Source of the DNA: Candidatus Kuenenia stuttgartensis
Lineage (GTDB): Bacteria > Planctomycetota > Planctomycetia > Pirellulales > UBA1268
Length of the DNA: 34,871 bases
NCBI GenBank assembly: GCA_945873085.1
Contig: CAMCCR010000009.1
Location: 1-34,871, forward strand
Reading direction: 5' to 3'
Shown here: piece by piece, positions 1-15,574 of the stretch
How the letters are laid out: every line of letters starts with the position of its first letter
Position numbering within the stretch: position 1 is the first letter of the stretch
Made by a program: the position numbers and the translations under genes
Notes under the pieces: model-generated
Told to the model about the DNA's origin: nothing
Databases searched by the model: none
The model's input: only the letters and a program-made list of their open reading frames with translations

Positions 1-894
1 GAAACTGCTCCCCTCGAGCCTGGCAAACCCACGGATGTGCGGCAGCACCACCTTTTGGAGGATCTCGTTGCGGCCGATCTCGTCGCGCGATTGGTCCCCC
101 TGGAAGATCTTCCCCTCGTCGGTGATCCGCACGAGGAGCTCCGCGGCCAGTTCCCTGTCAACCGCATACTCGACCTGGATGTGCGGCTTGAGCGTGAATC
201 CGTCGCGGGAGGGAAACGAGATGTCGTCGAAGTCGACCTTGTGGCTGCGGATCTCGATCGGCGTGATCTCTTCGACGAAGGGGTTGATGTAGTACGTGCC
301 GGGGGGAAGGTAGCGTTGCTGGACGCCACGGTAGCCATCCTCGGACACGACATAGCTCCCCTGCCGCTTCTCTCCAGGCAGCGTCCCCGGGTCCTTGCCT
401 ACCTTGCGGGTGCGAACCCCGACAAACTGGGCCTTCACCTCGACGGCGTCGACCACCTTCAAATCGTAGGCGTGGGGATTGAGCGAATAGGTTCCCGGCG
501 TGAGCGGCTCGGCGACGATGCCGCGCTCGCCGTCATGGGCGAGGAGCTCGCCGGCAGCGATCCGCTCGGGGGGAATGCGCGTGCCGAATTTGCGGGTGAG
601 GATCCCGCACTTGCCGGCAGGAATATCGACCATCTCGTGGATTTCGTGGCCGTAGAGGAGCGGATTGAGAAAATGCCTCCCCGGACCACGGACGTTCTCC
701 AAAACCCCCTTGTACGAGTCGTCGGGGGCGAGGATCGTGTCGGGCTCCAGGTTCCTCCCCCAGCGGTGGATCACCACGAGGAATCGGCCGGTCGGTACCT
801 CGACCCGCTCCACCTCCCACTTCCAGAACAGTTGCGCCACGCCGAGCCCCGCCGCTGCCACCACCAGCCAGATGACTGCCCGTCCAATGGCCAT
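1..894 (-). CDS. SPFH/band-7 (prohibitin/flotillin-like) membrane protein, partial (runs off left edge)
   Basis: Not in the ORF track because no stop lies inside the window. Reverse-strand translation from ATG at 894 is open to position 1: MAIGRAVIWLVVAAAGLGVAQLFWKWEVERVEVPTGRFLVVIHRWG...GPGRHFLNPLLYGHEIHEMVDIPAGKCGILTRKFG...GTYYINPFVEEITPIEIRSHKVDFDDISFPSRDGFTLKPHIQVEYAVD; N-terminal TM followed by band-7-like sequence. Confidence 0.85.
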   Translation of the reverse strand, partial: MAIGRAVIWLVVAAAGLGVAQLFWKWEVERVEVPTGRFLVVIHRWGRNLEPDTILAPDDSYKGVLENVRGPGRHFLNPLLYGHEIHEMVDIPAGKCGILTRKFGTRIPPERIAAGELLAHDGERGIVAEPLTPGTYSLNPHAYDLKVVDAVEVKAQFVGVRTRKVGKDPGTLPGEKRQGSYVVSEDGYRGVQQRYLPPGTYYINPFVEEITPIEIRSHKVDFDDISFPSRDGFTLKPHIQVEYAVDRELAAELLVRITDEGKIFQGDQSRDEIGRNEILQKVVLPHIRGFARLEGSSF

Positions 895-895
895 G

Positions 896-1687
896 TCAGA
901 CCTCCCCTTCGCGGATTGTCCGTTTCAACCGGGCCAGTTCGTCGTCGAGCTCGTCGTCTGGGGCTGCCGGTGGATCACGGTGTGACGCAGCCTTGCCGAT
1001 CGCCCCGTCCCCCTCGAGAGCTTTTCGCAGATCGGCTTCGACCCGGCCGATGGCCCGGGCCGAGATCTGCTTCTCCTCCACCATGTTTTCCGCCTGTTTC
1101 CAATTACCGACCGCGCTGAACGGGTCGAACTCACTGGCGATGCGGTATTGCTGTTCGACAGTCTTGGCCTCGGCGAGTTGGGCCAGAAGGAGCTCACGCC
1201 CCACTTCATACTGCCGGAGCTGGAGCTCTGCGGCGTAGAGGTTGCGGCGGATCTCGTCGATCTGCCGGGCGTGCCGGGTTCGCTGCTCGCTGAAAGCGGC
1301 GAGGGCCTGCCGCTCCAGATTGCTCTTGAAGAGCACGCCCTTGGCATTGAGGTCGTCGCCCCGCCCGGCCGCCTCCCGAGCCTCTCCATCGAGTGTGGCG
1401 AGATTGGCTTCACTCTGCTCGATATTGCGTTCCAGCGTCGCATCGGCGGCGTGGGCCTTTTCGAGGGTCTGATTGAGTGAGCCGACCATCACGCGGTACT
1501 GCTGCACCACCTGCTCGATCACCTCCTCCGGCTCCTGCTTCCGCTGCCAGATCTGCGCCCAGAAGCGACTGGCGATCGCCCGGCAGCGGGCGGGCCCGAC
1601 CGCCAGTGCGAAAAGCATGATCGGCACGCCGACGAACAGCAGCCCGCGGAGGATGAGGTACTCGAAGAGGCGTGGCATCGCTCGCAC
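896..1687 (-). CDS. Coiled-coil membrane-associated protein, possibly PspA/IM30-like
   Basis: 263-aa ORF; N-terminal hydrophobic segment (YLILRGLLFVGVPIMLFALAVG) followed by long Glu/Gln/Ala/Arg-rich helical sequence. Its stop is 1 nt from the start of the SPFH gene (TGA-C-ATG), suggesting coupling. The family call is tentative. Confidence 0.65.
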   Translation of the reverse strand: MRAMPRLFEYLILRGLLFVGVPIMLFALAVGPARCRAIASRFWAQIWQRKQEPEEVIEQVVQQYRVMVGSLNQTLEKAHAADATLERNIEQSEANLATLDGEAREAAGRGDDLNAKGVLFKSNLERQALAAFSEQRTRHARQIDEIRRNLYAAELQLRQYEVGRELLLAQLAEAKTVEQQYRIASEFDPFSAVGNWKQAENMVEEKQISARAIGRVEADLRKALEGDGAIGKAASHRDPPAAPDDELDDELARLKRTIREGEV

Positions 1688-1870
1688 TCCCGCGCGGCTG
1701 ACGCGGACATCAGATTCACCCCCGTCCTGGAGGGGGATGATTCGAGTCTACCTCCGATTTTTCCCGACTGCCGCCATTTGACCGGTGCGGATTCGGCGGG
1801 AAGACCACCCCGACCGACAGGGCTCGAAAACCGCCGGCTCGGAGCCCCAAGTGCACCGCTCATTCCTGGC

Positions 1871-1895
1871 CAAAGACCCCTGTGCGGGGGGTTTG
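1871..1895 (-). terminator. Putative hairpin terminator downstream of lpd (minus strand)
   Basis: CAAAGACCCC-TGTGC-GGGGGGTTTG inverted repeat (8 of 10 pairs) about 50 bp past the stop of the 1947..3338 gene; no long T-run. Confidence 0.3.
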
Positions 1896-1946
1896 TGGGG
1901 GGGCCGGAAAGAGGCTGCCGGGAAAGACGCCCGGGGATCAACCGAA

Positions 1947-3338
<1,392 letters not shown>

Positions 3339-3459
3339 CGGCCAGCCCACTCCTCTCACTCGCCCACCATCGGCCAGGGACCTTCCCCGACCATCCGCCA
3401 CGGCGCCCCATCGTTTGGGCGTGCCGGCCGGTGAATCACCCCGTCGACGACCGTACGGC

Positions 3460-4716
3460 TCAGACTTCGAGGATCAGACGGGTCGGATCCTCGATGGTGT
3501 CCTTGATTTTCTTGAGGAACGTCACCGCCTCGCGACCATCGACGAGGCGATGGTCGTACGTCAGCGCCAGGTACATCATCGGCCGGATCACCACCTGCCC
3601 ATCGATCGCCACGGGGCGGTCGGTGATCGCGTGGAGGCCGAGGATGCCGCTCTGCGGCGGGTTGATGATCGGCGTGCTCATCATCGATCCATAGACGCCG
3701 CCGTTGGAGATCGTGAACGTCCCCCCCTGGAGCTCGTCGAGCTTGAGCTTGTTGTCGGCCGCACGCTTGGCGAAGTCGGCGATGCCGAGCTCGATCTGGG
3801 CAAAGGAGAGCGTTTCCGCATTCCGGAGCACGGGCACAACAAGCCCCTTGCCACCGCCGACGGCGATGCCGATGTCGGCATAGTCGCGGTAAACGATGTG
3901 CGGGTCACGAAATTCGGCGTTCACCTGGGGAACGGCCCGCAGCGCCTCGACGGCCGCCCGCACGAAGAACGACATGAAGCCGAGCTTGACGCCGTACCGC
4001 TGCAGGAAGGCATCCTTGAACTTGTTGCGCAGCGCCATCACGGCACTCATGTCGACTTCGTTGAAGGTCGTGAGGAGCGCCGCCTGCTGCTGGGCCTCGA
4101 CGAGGCGTTCGGCGATCCGCCGACGGATCGGGCTGATGAGCACCGCCCGCTCCTCCCGGGCCCCAGGGATCCTGGCCGGCACGGAGGCCGCGGCGATCAC
4201 AGGGGCCGGCTTGGCGATCGCTGCGGGGGCCTTCGCGGCGGCAACGGCCCCGATCGCGTCCTCCTTCGTCACCCGGCCGCCGGGACCTGTGCCCGTGGCC
4301 GCCGATGCAGCGACGCCGGCTTCACCGAGCACGCGTGCCGCGGCGGGCATGACCCTCGCGCCGTCGTTGGGCGACATCTGGACCGAGCCGATGTCGACCC
4401 GACTGCCGGTCCGTTTCACGTCGACGACAGGCTGGCCGCCGGGGGCCGCCTGAGGAGCCGGGGCCGCAGCGGCCGATCCGGCTGGCTCGAGATACCCGAT
4501 CACCTCGCCGACGCGGGCCTTCTCGCCGCTCGCCTTGAGGATCTTCGTGACGGTTCCGGCGGCTGGCGCCGGGAGATCGACGGTCGCCTTGTCGCTCTCG
4601 ATTTCCACGATGGAGTCATCCATCGCGACCCCTTCCCCCTCGCGCTTCTTCCAGGTGCCGATCTGCACCTCGGTGATCGATTCGCCGACTTCGGGAACTT
4701 TGAGTTCGATGGGCAT
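3460..4716 (-). CDS. sucB: Dihydrolipoyllysine-residue succinyltransferase (2-oxoglutarate dehydrogenase E2)
   Basis: [56 protein letters not shown] (lipoyl domain), catalytic domain with [32 protein letters not shown]. Start chosen at 4716; the extension to 5460 overlaps sucA. Confidence 0.95.
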   Translation of the reverse strand: MPIELKVPEVGESITEVQIGTWKKREGEGVAMDDSIVEIESDKATVDLPAPAAGTVTKILKASGEKARVGEVIGYLEPAGSAAAAPAPQAAPGGQPVVDVKRTGSRVDIGSVQMSPNDGARVMPAAARVLGEAGVAASAATGTGPGGRVTKEDAIGAVAAAKAPAAIAKPAPVIAAASVPARIPGAREERAVLISPIRRRIAERLVEAQQQAALLTTFNEVDMSAVMALRNKFKDAFLQRYGVKLGFMSFFVRAAVEALRAVPQVNAEFRDPHIVYRDYADIGIAVGGGKGLVVPVLRNAETLSFAQIELGIADFAKRAADNKLKLDELQGGTFTISNGGVYGSMMSTPIINPPQSGILGLHAITDRPVAIDGQVVIRPMMYLALTYDHRLVDGREAVTFLKKIKDTIEDPTRLILEV

Positions 4717-4781
4717 GATGGCAGTGCCGGGGAGGGAGTTGATGGTGGACAGGGAAAGACGGGAAGCGGGGCCGCGCCCAC

Positions 4782-7760
<2,979 letters not shown>

Positions 7761-7834
7761 GGCTGCGATCCAATGCTTACGGTGGGACGACGGGGCGGCG
7801 GCATCCCGCCTCCAGCCCCCGGATGAAGAGGGGA

Positions 7835-9154
7835 TCAGCGGGCAAGGAGAAGACGCCCGGGGCTCTCGAGGTAACCGATCACTTCCCGGAGAAACCGGGC
7901 AGCCATGGCACCGTCGACGATCCGGTGGTCGTACGACAACGACAGGGGCATCATCAGTCGCGGCTCGATGCGGTCCCCCTGAACCACCGGCAACTTCCGC
8001 GACCGGCCGACCAGCAGAATCGCCACCTCGGGCCAATTGATGATCGGTGTCGAGTAGGTGCCGCCGATGGCTCCGAGGTTGCTGATCGTGAACGTGCCGC
8101 CGCGGAGATCCTCGATCGAATACTGGGCGTGCTTGGCCTTCTCAGCGGTCTCCGCGATCGCCTGGGCGATCTGCGGAATCGAGAGTTCGTCGCAGCCCCG
8201 GAGGACCGGCACCACCAGCCCGCGGGGCGTGTCGACCGCGAGGCCAATGTTGACGTAATCCTTGTAGAGGATCTCCCCCTTCTCGACATCGATGCTGGAA
8301 TTCATCGCCGGGTGCTGGCGGAGGGAGAGACTCACCGCCTTGATCACGAACGACAGCGCCGTCAGCTTGACGTTCACCTTGGCGTGATCGTCGGCGCTCG
8401 CCTTTCGGAGGCGCTCCATCTCGGTGACATCGGCGTCGTCGAAGTTCGTCAGATGAGGGATCGTCGAGACGCTCCGCACCATGTTGGTGGCGATCGTCCG
8501 CCGCATCCGCGACATCTGCTCGCGATGGACCGGCCCCCAGTCATCGCGGTCGGAGGACGGCGTCGAGGCCGAACGCGCCCCTTGGGCGCTTCCCTGACGG
8601 ACAGCCGCCACGATGTCTTCGCGGAGGATTCGCCCCGCCGGCCCGCTCCCCTTCACGCGACCGAGATCGACGCCCAGTTCGCGAGCGAGCCGTCGCACCG
8701 CCGGACCGGCAGGCTCGACGGCAGCCACGGCCGGCGACGGGGCGGCAGGCTCAGGCTCCACGGCTGGCTTCACGGCGGCCGGCTTCACGGCAGCCGGCGG
8801 CGGGGCGACCGGCGCGGGCTCGGCCGGCGCGACCTTCGCCACGGCGGGGGGGGCCGCGGCGGGCGCAGGCTTGGCAGGGGCAGCCGCCACGGGCGTCGCG
8901 ACGGAAGCCGCAGATCCCGCCGCTTCGAGGGTGAGCAGAGTCTGCCCCACCTTGACGGTGTCCCCCTTCTTGACGAGCACGCTGGCGACGCGCCCACCGG
9001 GGGGGCAGGGGACCTCGATGACCGCTTTGTCGGTCTCGACCTCGAGGAGCGCCTGGCCAGGCTTCACCACGTCCCCGACGGAGACGAACACACTGACGAC
9101 ATCGCCCGAGGCAATGTTTTCGCCCAGGTCGGGCAGCTTGAAATCGGTGGCCAT
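7835..9154 (-). CDS. aceF: Dihydrolipoyllysine-residue acetyltransferase (pyruvate dehydrogenase E2), single lipoyl domain
   Basis: [54 protein letters not shown] (lipoyl), Ala/Pro linker, [29 protein letters not shown]. Confidence 0.95.
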   Translation of the reverse strand: MATDFKLPDLGENIASGDVVSVFVSVGDVVKPGQALLEVETDKAVIEVPCPPGGRVASVLVKKGDTVKVGQTLLTLEAAGSAASVATPVAAAPAKPAPAAAPPAVAKVAPAEPAPVAPPPAAVKPAAVKPAVEPEPAAPSPAVAAVEPAGPAVRRLARELGVDLGRVKGSGPAGRILREDIVAAVRQGSAQGARSASTPSSDRDDWGPVHREQMSRMRRTIATNMVRSVSTIPHLTNFDDADVTEMERLRKASADDHAKVNVKLTALSFVIKAVSLSLRQHPAMNSSIDVEKGEILYKDYVNIGLAVDTPRGLVVPVLRGCDELSIPQIAQAIAETAEKAKHAQYSIEDLRGGTFTISNLGAIGGTYSTPIINWPEVAILLVGRSRKLPVVQGDRIEPRLMMPLSLSYDHRIVDGAMAARFLREVIGYLESPGRLLLAR

Positions 9155-9238
9155 GGTGGGATCGCGGAGGAAATCGGGCGGGGGGGGAAGGACGATTCGA
9201 TCCGGCGGGGGCGACGGGCACCACGACGGAGGGGAAAA

Positions 9239-12073
9239 TCAGGCGCTGGCTGCGTCGATCTTGTCGGGATCGACTCCGAGGGCCGTGATCGCGTCGGCAA
9301 CGACATCGGCGCCGATCGCACCGGCAGCCGCGAGCCTGGAGAGCACACCGACGGCGATGCATTCGGCATCGACCTCGAAGTGCCGACGGAGCCGTGGGCG
9401 GGACTCACTCCGCCCGAACCCGTCGGTGCCCATGACGAACAGGCCCCCGGGAATCCAGGGATCGAGTTGCTCAGGGACGGTTCGGACATGATCACTGGCG
9501 GCGACGAAGATCCCCTCGGCGGCGCCGAGCGTCTCCTCGAGGTAGCTGCGACGCGGGGTTTCCGTCGGATGGAGCATGTTCCAGTGCCGGCAGGCCAGGG
9601 CCTCGCGGCGCAGCTCCTTCCAGCTCGTCACGCTCCACACGGTGCTCGTCACCCCGAAGCGTTCGGCGAGGATTTCTCCAGCGCGAATGACCTCGCGGAG
9701 GATCGATCCTGAGCCGAGCAGTTGGACGGGGGGAAGCGATCCGCCCTTCCCCTTCTTCGCCCCCTTCGCCGCGACTGCCTTGGCGGGGATGTCGCGGAGC
9801 CGGTAGGCCCCCTTCACGATCCCTTCCTCGCAGCCGGCCGGCATCGGCGGCATCTCGTAGTTTTCGTTGTAGATCGTGAGGTAGTAGATCCAGTCCTCAC
9901 CCTTGGCGTACATCCGCTCCATCCCGTCGAGCATGATCACGGTCGTCTCGTAGACGAACGCCGGGTCATAGGCCTTCACCGTCGGATAGGCCATCGCGAA
10001 CAGATGGCTGTGGCCGTCTTGGTGCTGGAGCCCCTCGCCGTTGAGGGAGGTGCGGCCGGCTGTGCCGCCGAGGAGGAAGCCACGGGCCCGGCAATCGCAG
10101 GCGGCCCAGATGAGATCGCCGATCCGCTGGAACCCGAACATCGAGTAGTAGATGAACATCGGGATCATCGGCACGCCGTGCGTTGCATACGCCGTCCCGG
10201 CGGCGATGAAGCTCGCCATGCTCCCTGCCTCGGTGATCCCCTCTTCGAGGATCTGCCCGTCCTTCGCCTCCCGGTAGTAGAGGAGTTGGTCGGAATCGAC
10301 CGGCTCGTAGAGCTGCCCGGCGTGGGCGTAGATCCCACACTGCTTGAAGAGCGGATCCATGCCGAAGGTCCGCGACTCGTCGGGGACGATCGGAACGATG
10401 TACTTCCCCACCGACTTGTCCTTGAGCAGCGACGCCATCAGCGTCACCGCGCCGGTGGTGGTCGAGACCTCGCGGCCAGCGCTCTTCTCGATGAAGGGGA
10501 GGTAGTCGGCGAGCTTCGGAACCTCGAGCCGCGGAGATTCCAGCGGCCGGGTCGGCACATAGCCGCCGAGCGCCTCACGGCGCTCGCGGAGATACTTCAT
10601 CTCCGGCGAATCCTCCGCCGGCCGGTAGAACGGCGCCTTGGCGACCTCGTCGTCGGAGATCGGGATCCCGAAGCGCGAGCGGAAGGCCCGCAATTCGTCC
10701 TCGTTGAGCTTCTTCTGCTGGTGGGTGACGTTGCGTCCCTCCCCCACCTCACCGAGACCGTAGCCCTTGATCGTCTTGGCGAGGATCACCGTCGGCTTGC
10801 CGGTGCAGGCCATCGCCGCCGCGTAGGCCGCGTAGACCTTCTCGGGATCGTGCCCGCCACGACGGAGCTTCTTGAGCTTGTCGTCGGAGAGATGAGCCAC
10901 CATGTCGGCGAGCTTCGGATCGGCGCCGAAGAAGTGCTCGCGGATGTAGCCGCCGGGCATGACGACATATTTCTGATACTGCCCGTCGACCACCTCGTTC
11001 ATCCGTTTGACGAGGAGGCCTTCGTCGTCCTTGTCGAGGAGCGGATCCCACTCGTCGCCCCAGATCACCTTGATGACGTTCCAGCCGGCACCGCGGAACA
11101 GCCCCTCGAGCTCCTGGATGATCTTGCCGTTGCCACGCACCGGACCATCGAGCCGCTGGAGGTTGCAGTTGATGACGAACACGAGGTTGTCGAGCTTCTC
11201 GCGGGCCCCCAGCGTGATCGCGCCGAGCGTCTCCGGCTCGTCACTCTCGCCGTCACCGATGAACGACCACACGGTCTGACGGCTGGTGTCCTTGATGCCC
11301 CGATCTTGGAGGTACTTGTTGAACCTCGCCTGATAGATCGCCATCAGCGGCCCGAGCCCCATCGACACCGTGGGGAACTCCCAGAAACCCGGCATCAGCC
11401 AGGGGTGGGGATAGCTGGAGAGCCCCCCGCCATCGCCCAACTCACGGCGGAAATTCTCCAATTGCTTCTCGGTGATCCGCCCTTCGACGAAGGCGCGGGC
11501 GTAGATTCCCGGGGAGGCATGCCCCTGGAAATAGACTTGGTCACCGGAAAAATCGTCACCGCGGCCGCGAATGAAGTGATTCATCGCCACCTCGACAAGC
11601 GTCGCCGAGGAGGCGAAGGTCGAGATGTGGCCGCCGATGCTTTTGTCCTCGCGGTTGGCGCGGACCACCATCGCCATCGCGTTCCAGCGGATCATGCTCT
11701 TGATCCGCCGCTCGACCTCACGGTCCCCCGGGAAGAGCGGCTGCTTGTCGACCGGGATCGTGTTGATGTACGGAGTCGTCGCCGAGAACGGAATCGAAAC
11801 CCCGAGGCGGTACGCCTCCTGCTCGATGGCGTGGAGGAGGTAGGCGGCCCGTTCCTCGCCGCGGCTGTTGAGGACGTAGCGGAGGGAGTCGAGCCACTCC
11901 CGCGTCTCGGTGGGATCGGCGTCGATGCTGGACGTGCCGTCGACCGGCACCGGTTGCCCAGCCGACATGTCCGTCATCCGTCCGATTGACATCTGGGCAT
12001 GGGCGCCCGGGGGGAGTTGCGAAGCCTGGGTATCTCGGTCGGTGCCAGACTCGTCGATGTCGGGGCTCGCCAT
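9239..12073 (-). CDS. aceE: Pyruvate dehydrogenase E1 component, homodimeric type
   Basis: SLRYVLNSRGEERAAYLLHAIEQEAYRLGV...PLFPGDREVERRIKSMIRWNAMAMVVRANREDKSIGGHISTFASSATLVEVAMNHFIRG...SFIGDGESDEPETLGAITLGAREKLDNLVFVINCNLQRLDGPVRGNGKIIQELEG. Start uncertain (12073 or 12109). Confidence 0.95.
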   Translation of the reverse strand: MASPDIDESGTDRDTQASQLPPGAHAQMSIGRMTDMSAGQPVPVDGTSSIDADPTETREWLDSLRYVLNSRGEERAAYLLHAIEQEAYRLGVSIPFSATTPYINTIPVDKQPLFPGDREVERRIKSMIRWNAMAMVVRANREDKSIGGHISTFASSATLVEVAMNHFIRGRGDDFSGDQVYFQGHASPGIYARAFVEGRITEKQLENFRRELGDGGGLSSYPHPWLMPGFWEFPTVSMGLGPLMAIYQARFNKYLQDRGIKDTSRQTVWSFIGDGESDEPETLGAITLGAREKLDNLVFVINCNLQRLDGPVRGNGKIIQELEGLFRGAGWNVIKVIWGDEWDPLLDKDDEGLLVKRMNEVVDGQYQKYVVMPGGYIREHFFGADPKLADMVAHLSDDKLKKLRRGGHDPEKVYAAYAAAMACTGKPTVILAKTIKGYGLGEVGEGRNVTHQQKKLNEDELRAFRSRFGIPISDDEVAKAPFYRPAEDSPEMKYLRERREALGGYVPTRPLESPRLEVPKLADYLPFIEKSAGREVSTTTGAVTLMASLLKDKSVGKYIVPIVPDESRTFGMDPLFKQCGIYAHAGQLYEPVDSDQLLYYREAKDGQILEEGITEAGSMASFIAAGTAYATHGVPMIPMFIYYSMFGFQRIGDLIWAACDCRARGFLLGGTAGRTSLNGEGLQHQDGHSHLFAMAYPTVKAYDPAFVYETTVIMLDGMERMYAKGEDWIYYLTIYNENYEMPPMPAGCEEGIVKGAYRLRDIPAKAVAAKGAKKGKGGSLPPVQLLGSGSILREVIRAGEILAERFGVTSTVWSVTSWKELRREALACRHWNMLHPTETPRRSYLEETLGAAEGIFVAASDHVRTVPEQLDPWIPGGLFVMGTDGFGRSESRPRLRRHFEVDAECIAVGVLSRLAAAGAIGADVVADAITALGVDPDKIDAASA

Positions 12074-12274
12074 GGGCAACTCCGGGTGGGCTGGGTGAAC
12101 TTTGCCCATTATTCCGCCCTTGCCGGCAGCCGTAAAGGCCGTTTCGTCAGCCGGCCGCGTGACGAAAGTCGGCTGCGCGAAACGCTTTTCGACGCGGCAC
12201 CGGGCCCGCGACCGGGGCCCGATTCGGCTCACCGATCAGCGGATACTCCGCGGGCCAGGCGACGATTGCTGGCT

Positions 12275-13684
<1,410 letters not shown>

Positions 13685-13850
13685 CGGCTCGGACTCCAAT
13701 ACAGCTGACAGAAGGCAAAAGGGGCGGGGAAGGGTCGTTGTTGTAGTTGCGGTAACCGGTTCCTTCAAGAAACACTCCTGAACGCCCGGCCCCCGCGGAC
13801 CGCCACGCCAAAGCTGGCCCTCTCCTGCCCCATGCCCGCGTGAGCCCCCG

Positions 13851-15377
13851 ATGACGACCGCCCGCCCCCCCGACGCAGCCGCCCGCAGTGGCCAGGGCCC
13901 CGCGGCCAGCGGCGGCCCGGCTGCGTTCCTCCGCAGCGCGCTGGCTCTCGATCTCCGCAGCCTCGCACTGTTCCGCGTGCTCCTCGGCTCGATTCTCATC
14001 GCCGACGCCCTGTGCCGCGCTCCCGATGCCCCCCTGACGCTCGCTCCCGATGGGATGCTTCCGCCCACTCTCGTCCGCCCGTTTGTCGGGTATCCCTGGT
14101 CGTGGTCGATCGGCCTGTGGTGGGATGCGCCCTGGTGGGGCTACGGGCTGCTCGTTGCCGAAGGGCTCTGTGGCCTGCTCCTCGCGGCCGGGCTTAGCCT
14201 TCCGCTGACCACGACGGCCGCCTGGGTGGTGGTGGTGAGCCTCGTCCGCCGCACGGCGCCGGTGACGAATGCCGGCGACGTCTTCCTCGCCGCCCTCCTT
14301 TTCTGGGGGCAGTTTCTGCCGCTCAAAACCCCCTCGCCCCAGCGGAGCTGGTCGTGCGGGGGGATCGCCGCCTGGGCTCTGACACTCCAGGTGGCGGCGG
14401 TTTATCTCTCGGCCGGACTGGCCAAATGCAACGGCGTCTGGTGGTCGGGCGAGGCCATCGGATACGCGTTGTCGGTCCATGACCATGGCACCGTGTTCGG
14501 CAATTCCATCGCTGCGTGGGGATGGGGCGGGCGATTGCCGACGTGGGCGACGCTCGTGGTTGAGCTCCTCGGCCCGCCGCTGCTCCTCCTTCCGCGACTC
14601 CGCCTTCCCTTGGTCGCGACGTTCGTGCTGTTCCATCTGGCGATCGCGGTGACGATGAATGTTTGCCTGTTTCCCTGGGTGGGGATCGCCGGCTGGGCCG
14701 CCCTCCTCCCCGGGAGCTTCTGGGACCAGATCGGCGTGGGGGCGAAGGGCATAACAGCCGACGGGCCTGCCGGCGATGGCCTCGATCGACCGCGACGCCT
14801 CCTCTGCGGGGGGGCAATCCTCGTCGCCGTCGTCGCCTTCGCCCACGCCAACGGCCCCTGGCGGCAGGAGCAGATGCCGGCGGGCCCCAGACATGCGGTA
14901 CAGCTGACGTTCCTGGAGCAGGACTGGCGCGTCTTTGGCGACATCCGCCGGCAGCGGCAGTGGGTCTATGGCCGTGCCGAATTGGCCAACGGGGAAATCG
15001 TCGACCTCCTCCGCCAGGGGAGGCCCCTGGAAACCGTTCTCCCCAGCGACGGCTTCAATGGACTCGGCGACCAGCGGCGGCAGAAGCTGTTTTGGGAACT
15101 TCCCAAGCCCGAGTACCGCGTCTTTGCTGCCGCGATCGCCACCGCGCTGGCCCGGCAGTGGAACTCCAACCACCCCCCCGAGCGCCAAGTCATCTCCCTG
15201 GAAATCCACGGCGCACGGATGATCACGGCTCCCGAGCCGGGCGCGATCCAGGATGTCCTGATGGCGACCTGGCCCCCGCGTTCACCGACGGGCCAGGGCA
15301 ATCTCGAACGCTTTCTGCGAGACTCCGCCCCCGATCCAGCCGACGCCGATCGGGGCCTCCCCAGACCGGGCGGGTAG
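13851..15377 (+). CDS. HTTM-domain (vitamin K-dependent gamma-carboxylase-like) membrane protein
   Basis: 508 aa, multiple TM segments; LDLRSLALFRVLLGSILIADALCRAPDAPLTLAPDGMLPP near the N-terminus and LQVAAVYLSAGLAKCNGVWWSGEAIGYALS, typical of HTTM/VKGC-like proteins; soluble C-terminal portion. Confidence 0.8.
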   Translation: MTTARPPDAAARSGQGPAASGGPAAFLRSALALDLRSLALFRVLLGSILIADALCRAPDAPLTLAPDGMLPPTLVRPFVGYPWSWSIGLWWDAPWWGYGLLVAEGLCGLLLAAGLSLPLTTTAAWVVVVSLVRRTAPVTNAGDVFLAALLFWGQFLPLKTPSPQRSWSCGGIAAWALTLQVAAVYLSAGLAKCNGVWWSGEAIGYALSVHDHGTVFGNSIAAWGWGGRLPTWATLVVELLGPPLLLLPRLRLPLVATFVLFHLAIAVTMNVCLFPWVGIAGWAALLPGSFWDQIGVGAKGITADGPAGDGLDRPRRLLCGGAILVAVVAFAHANGPWRQEQMPAGPRHAVQLTFLEQDWRVFGDIRRQRQWVYGRAELANGEIVDLLRQGRPLETVLPSDGFNGLGDQRRQKLFWELPKPEYRVFAAAIATALARQWNSNHPPERQVISLEIHGARMITAPEPGAIQDVLMATWPPRSPTGQGNLERFLRDSAPDPADADRGLPRPGG

Positions 15378-15450
15378 GGCGATGACCGGGGGCTGCGCCA
15401 CTGGATGTGGCGACAGGGACTTCATCCACGGCCTGCTAAACTCGCGTCCG

Positions 15451-15532
15451 GCGAGAGTGGCGAAATTGGCAGACGCGCTGGACTTAGGATCCAGTGCCGC
15501 AAGGCGTGCGGGTTCGAGTCCCGCCTCTCGCA
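15451..15532 (+). tRNA. tRNA-Leu (anticodon UAG)
   Basis: Acceptor GCGAGAG pairs with CTCTCGC plus discriminator A; anticodon stem-loop CTGGA-CTTAGGA-TCCAG gives UAG; long variable arm TGCCGCAAGGCGT; T-arm GCGGGTTCGAGTCCCGC. CCA not encoded. Confidence 0.97.
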
Positions 15533-15574
15533 TTGAATTGAAAGGGAGCCAGCGGCCTCGCAAGCTGCGGAACT

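Noticed and set aside
8766-8795. 15-nt tandem repeat (GGCTTCACGGCGGCC x2)
   Set aside because: Encodes the repetitive [10 protein letters not shown] interdomain linker of AceF; a normal E2 feature.
9722-11989. 755-aa plus-strand ORF
   Set aside because: Antisense to aceE, whose minus-strand protein is unmistakable; composition (HRH, LHLD, EEV repeats) is typical of a high-GC antisense shadow ORF.
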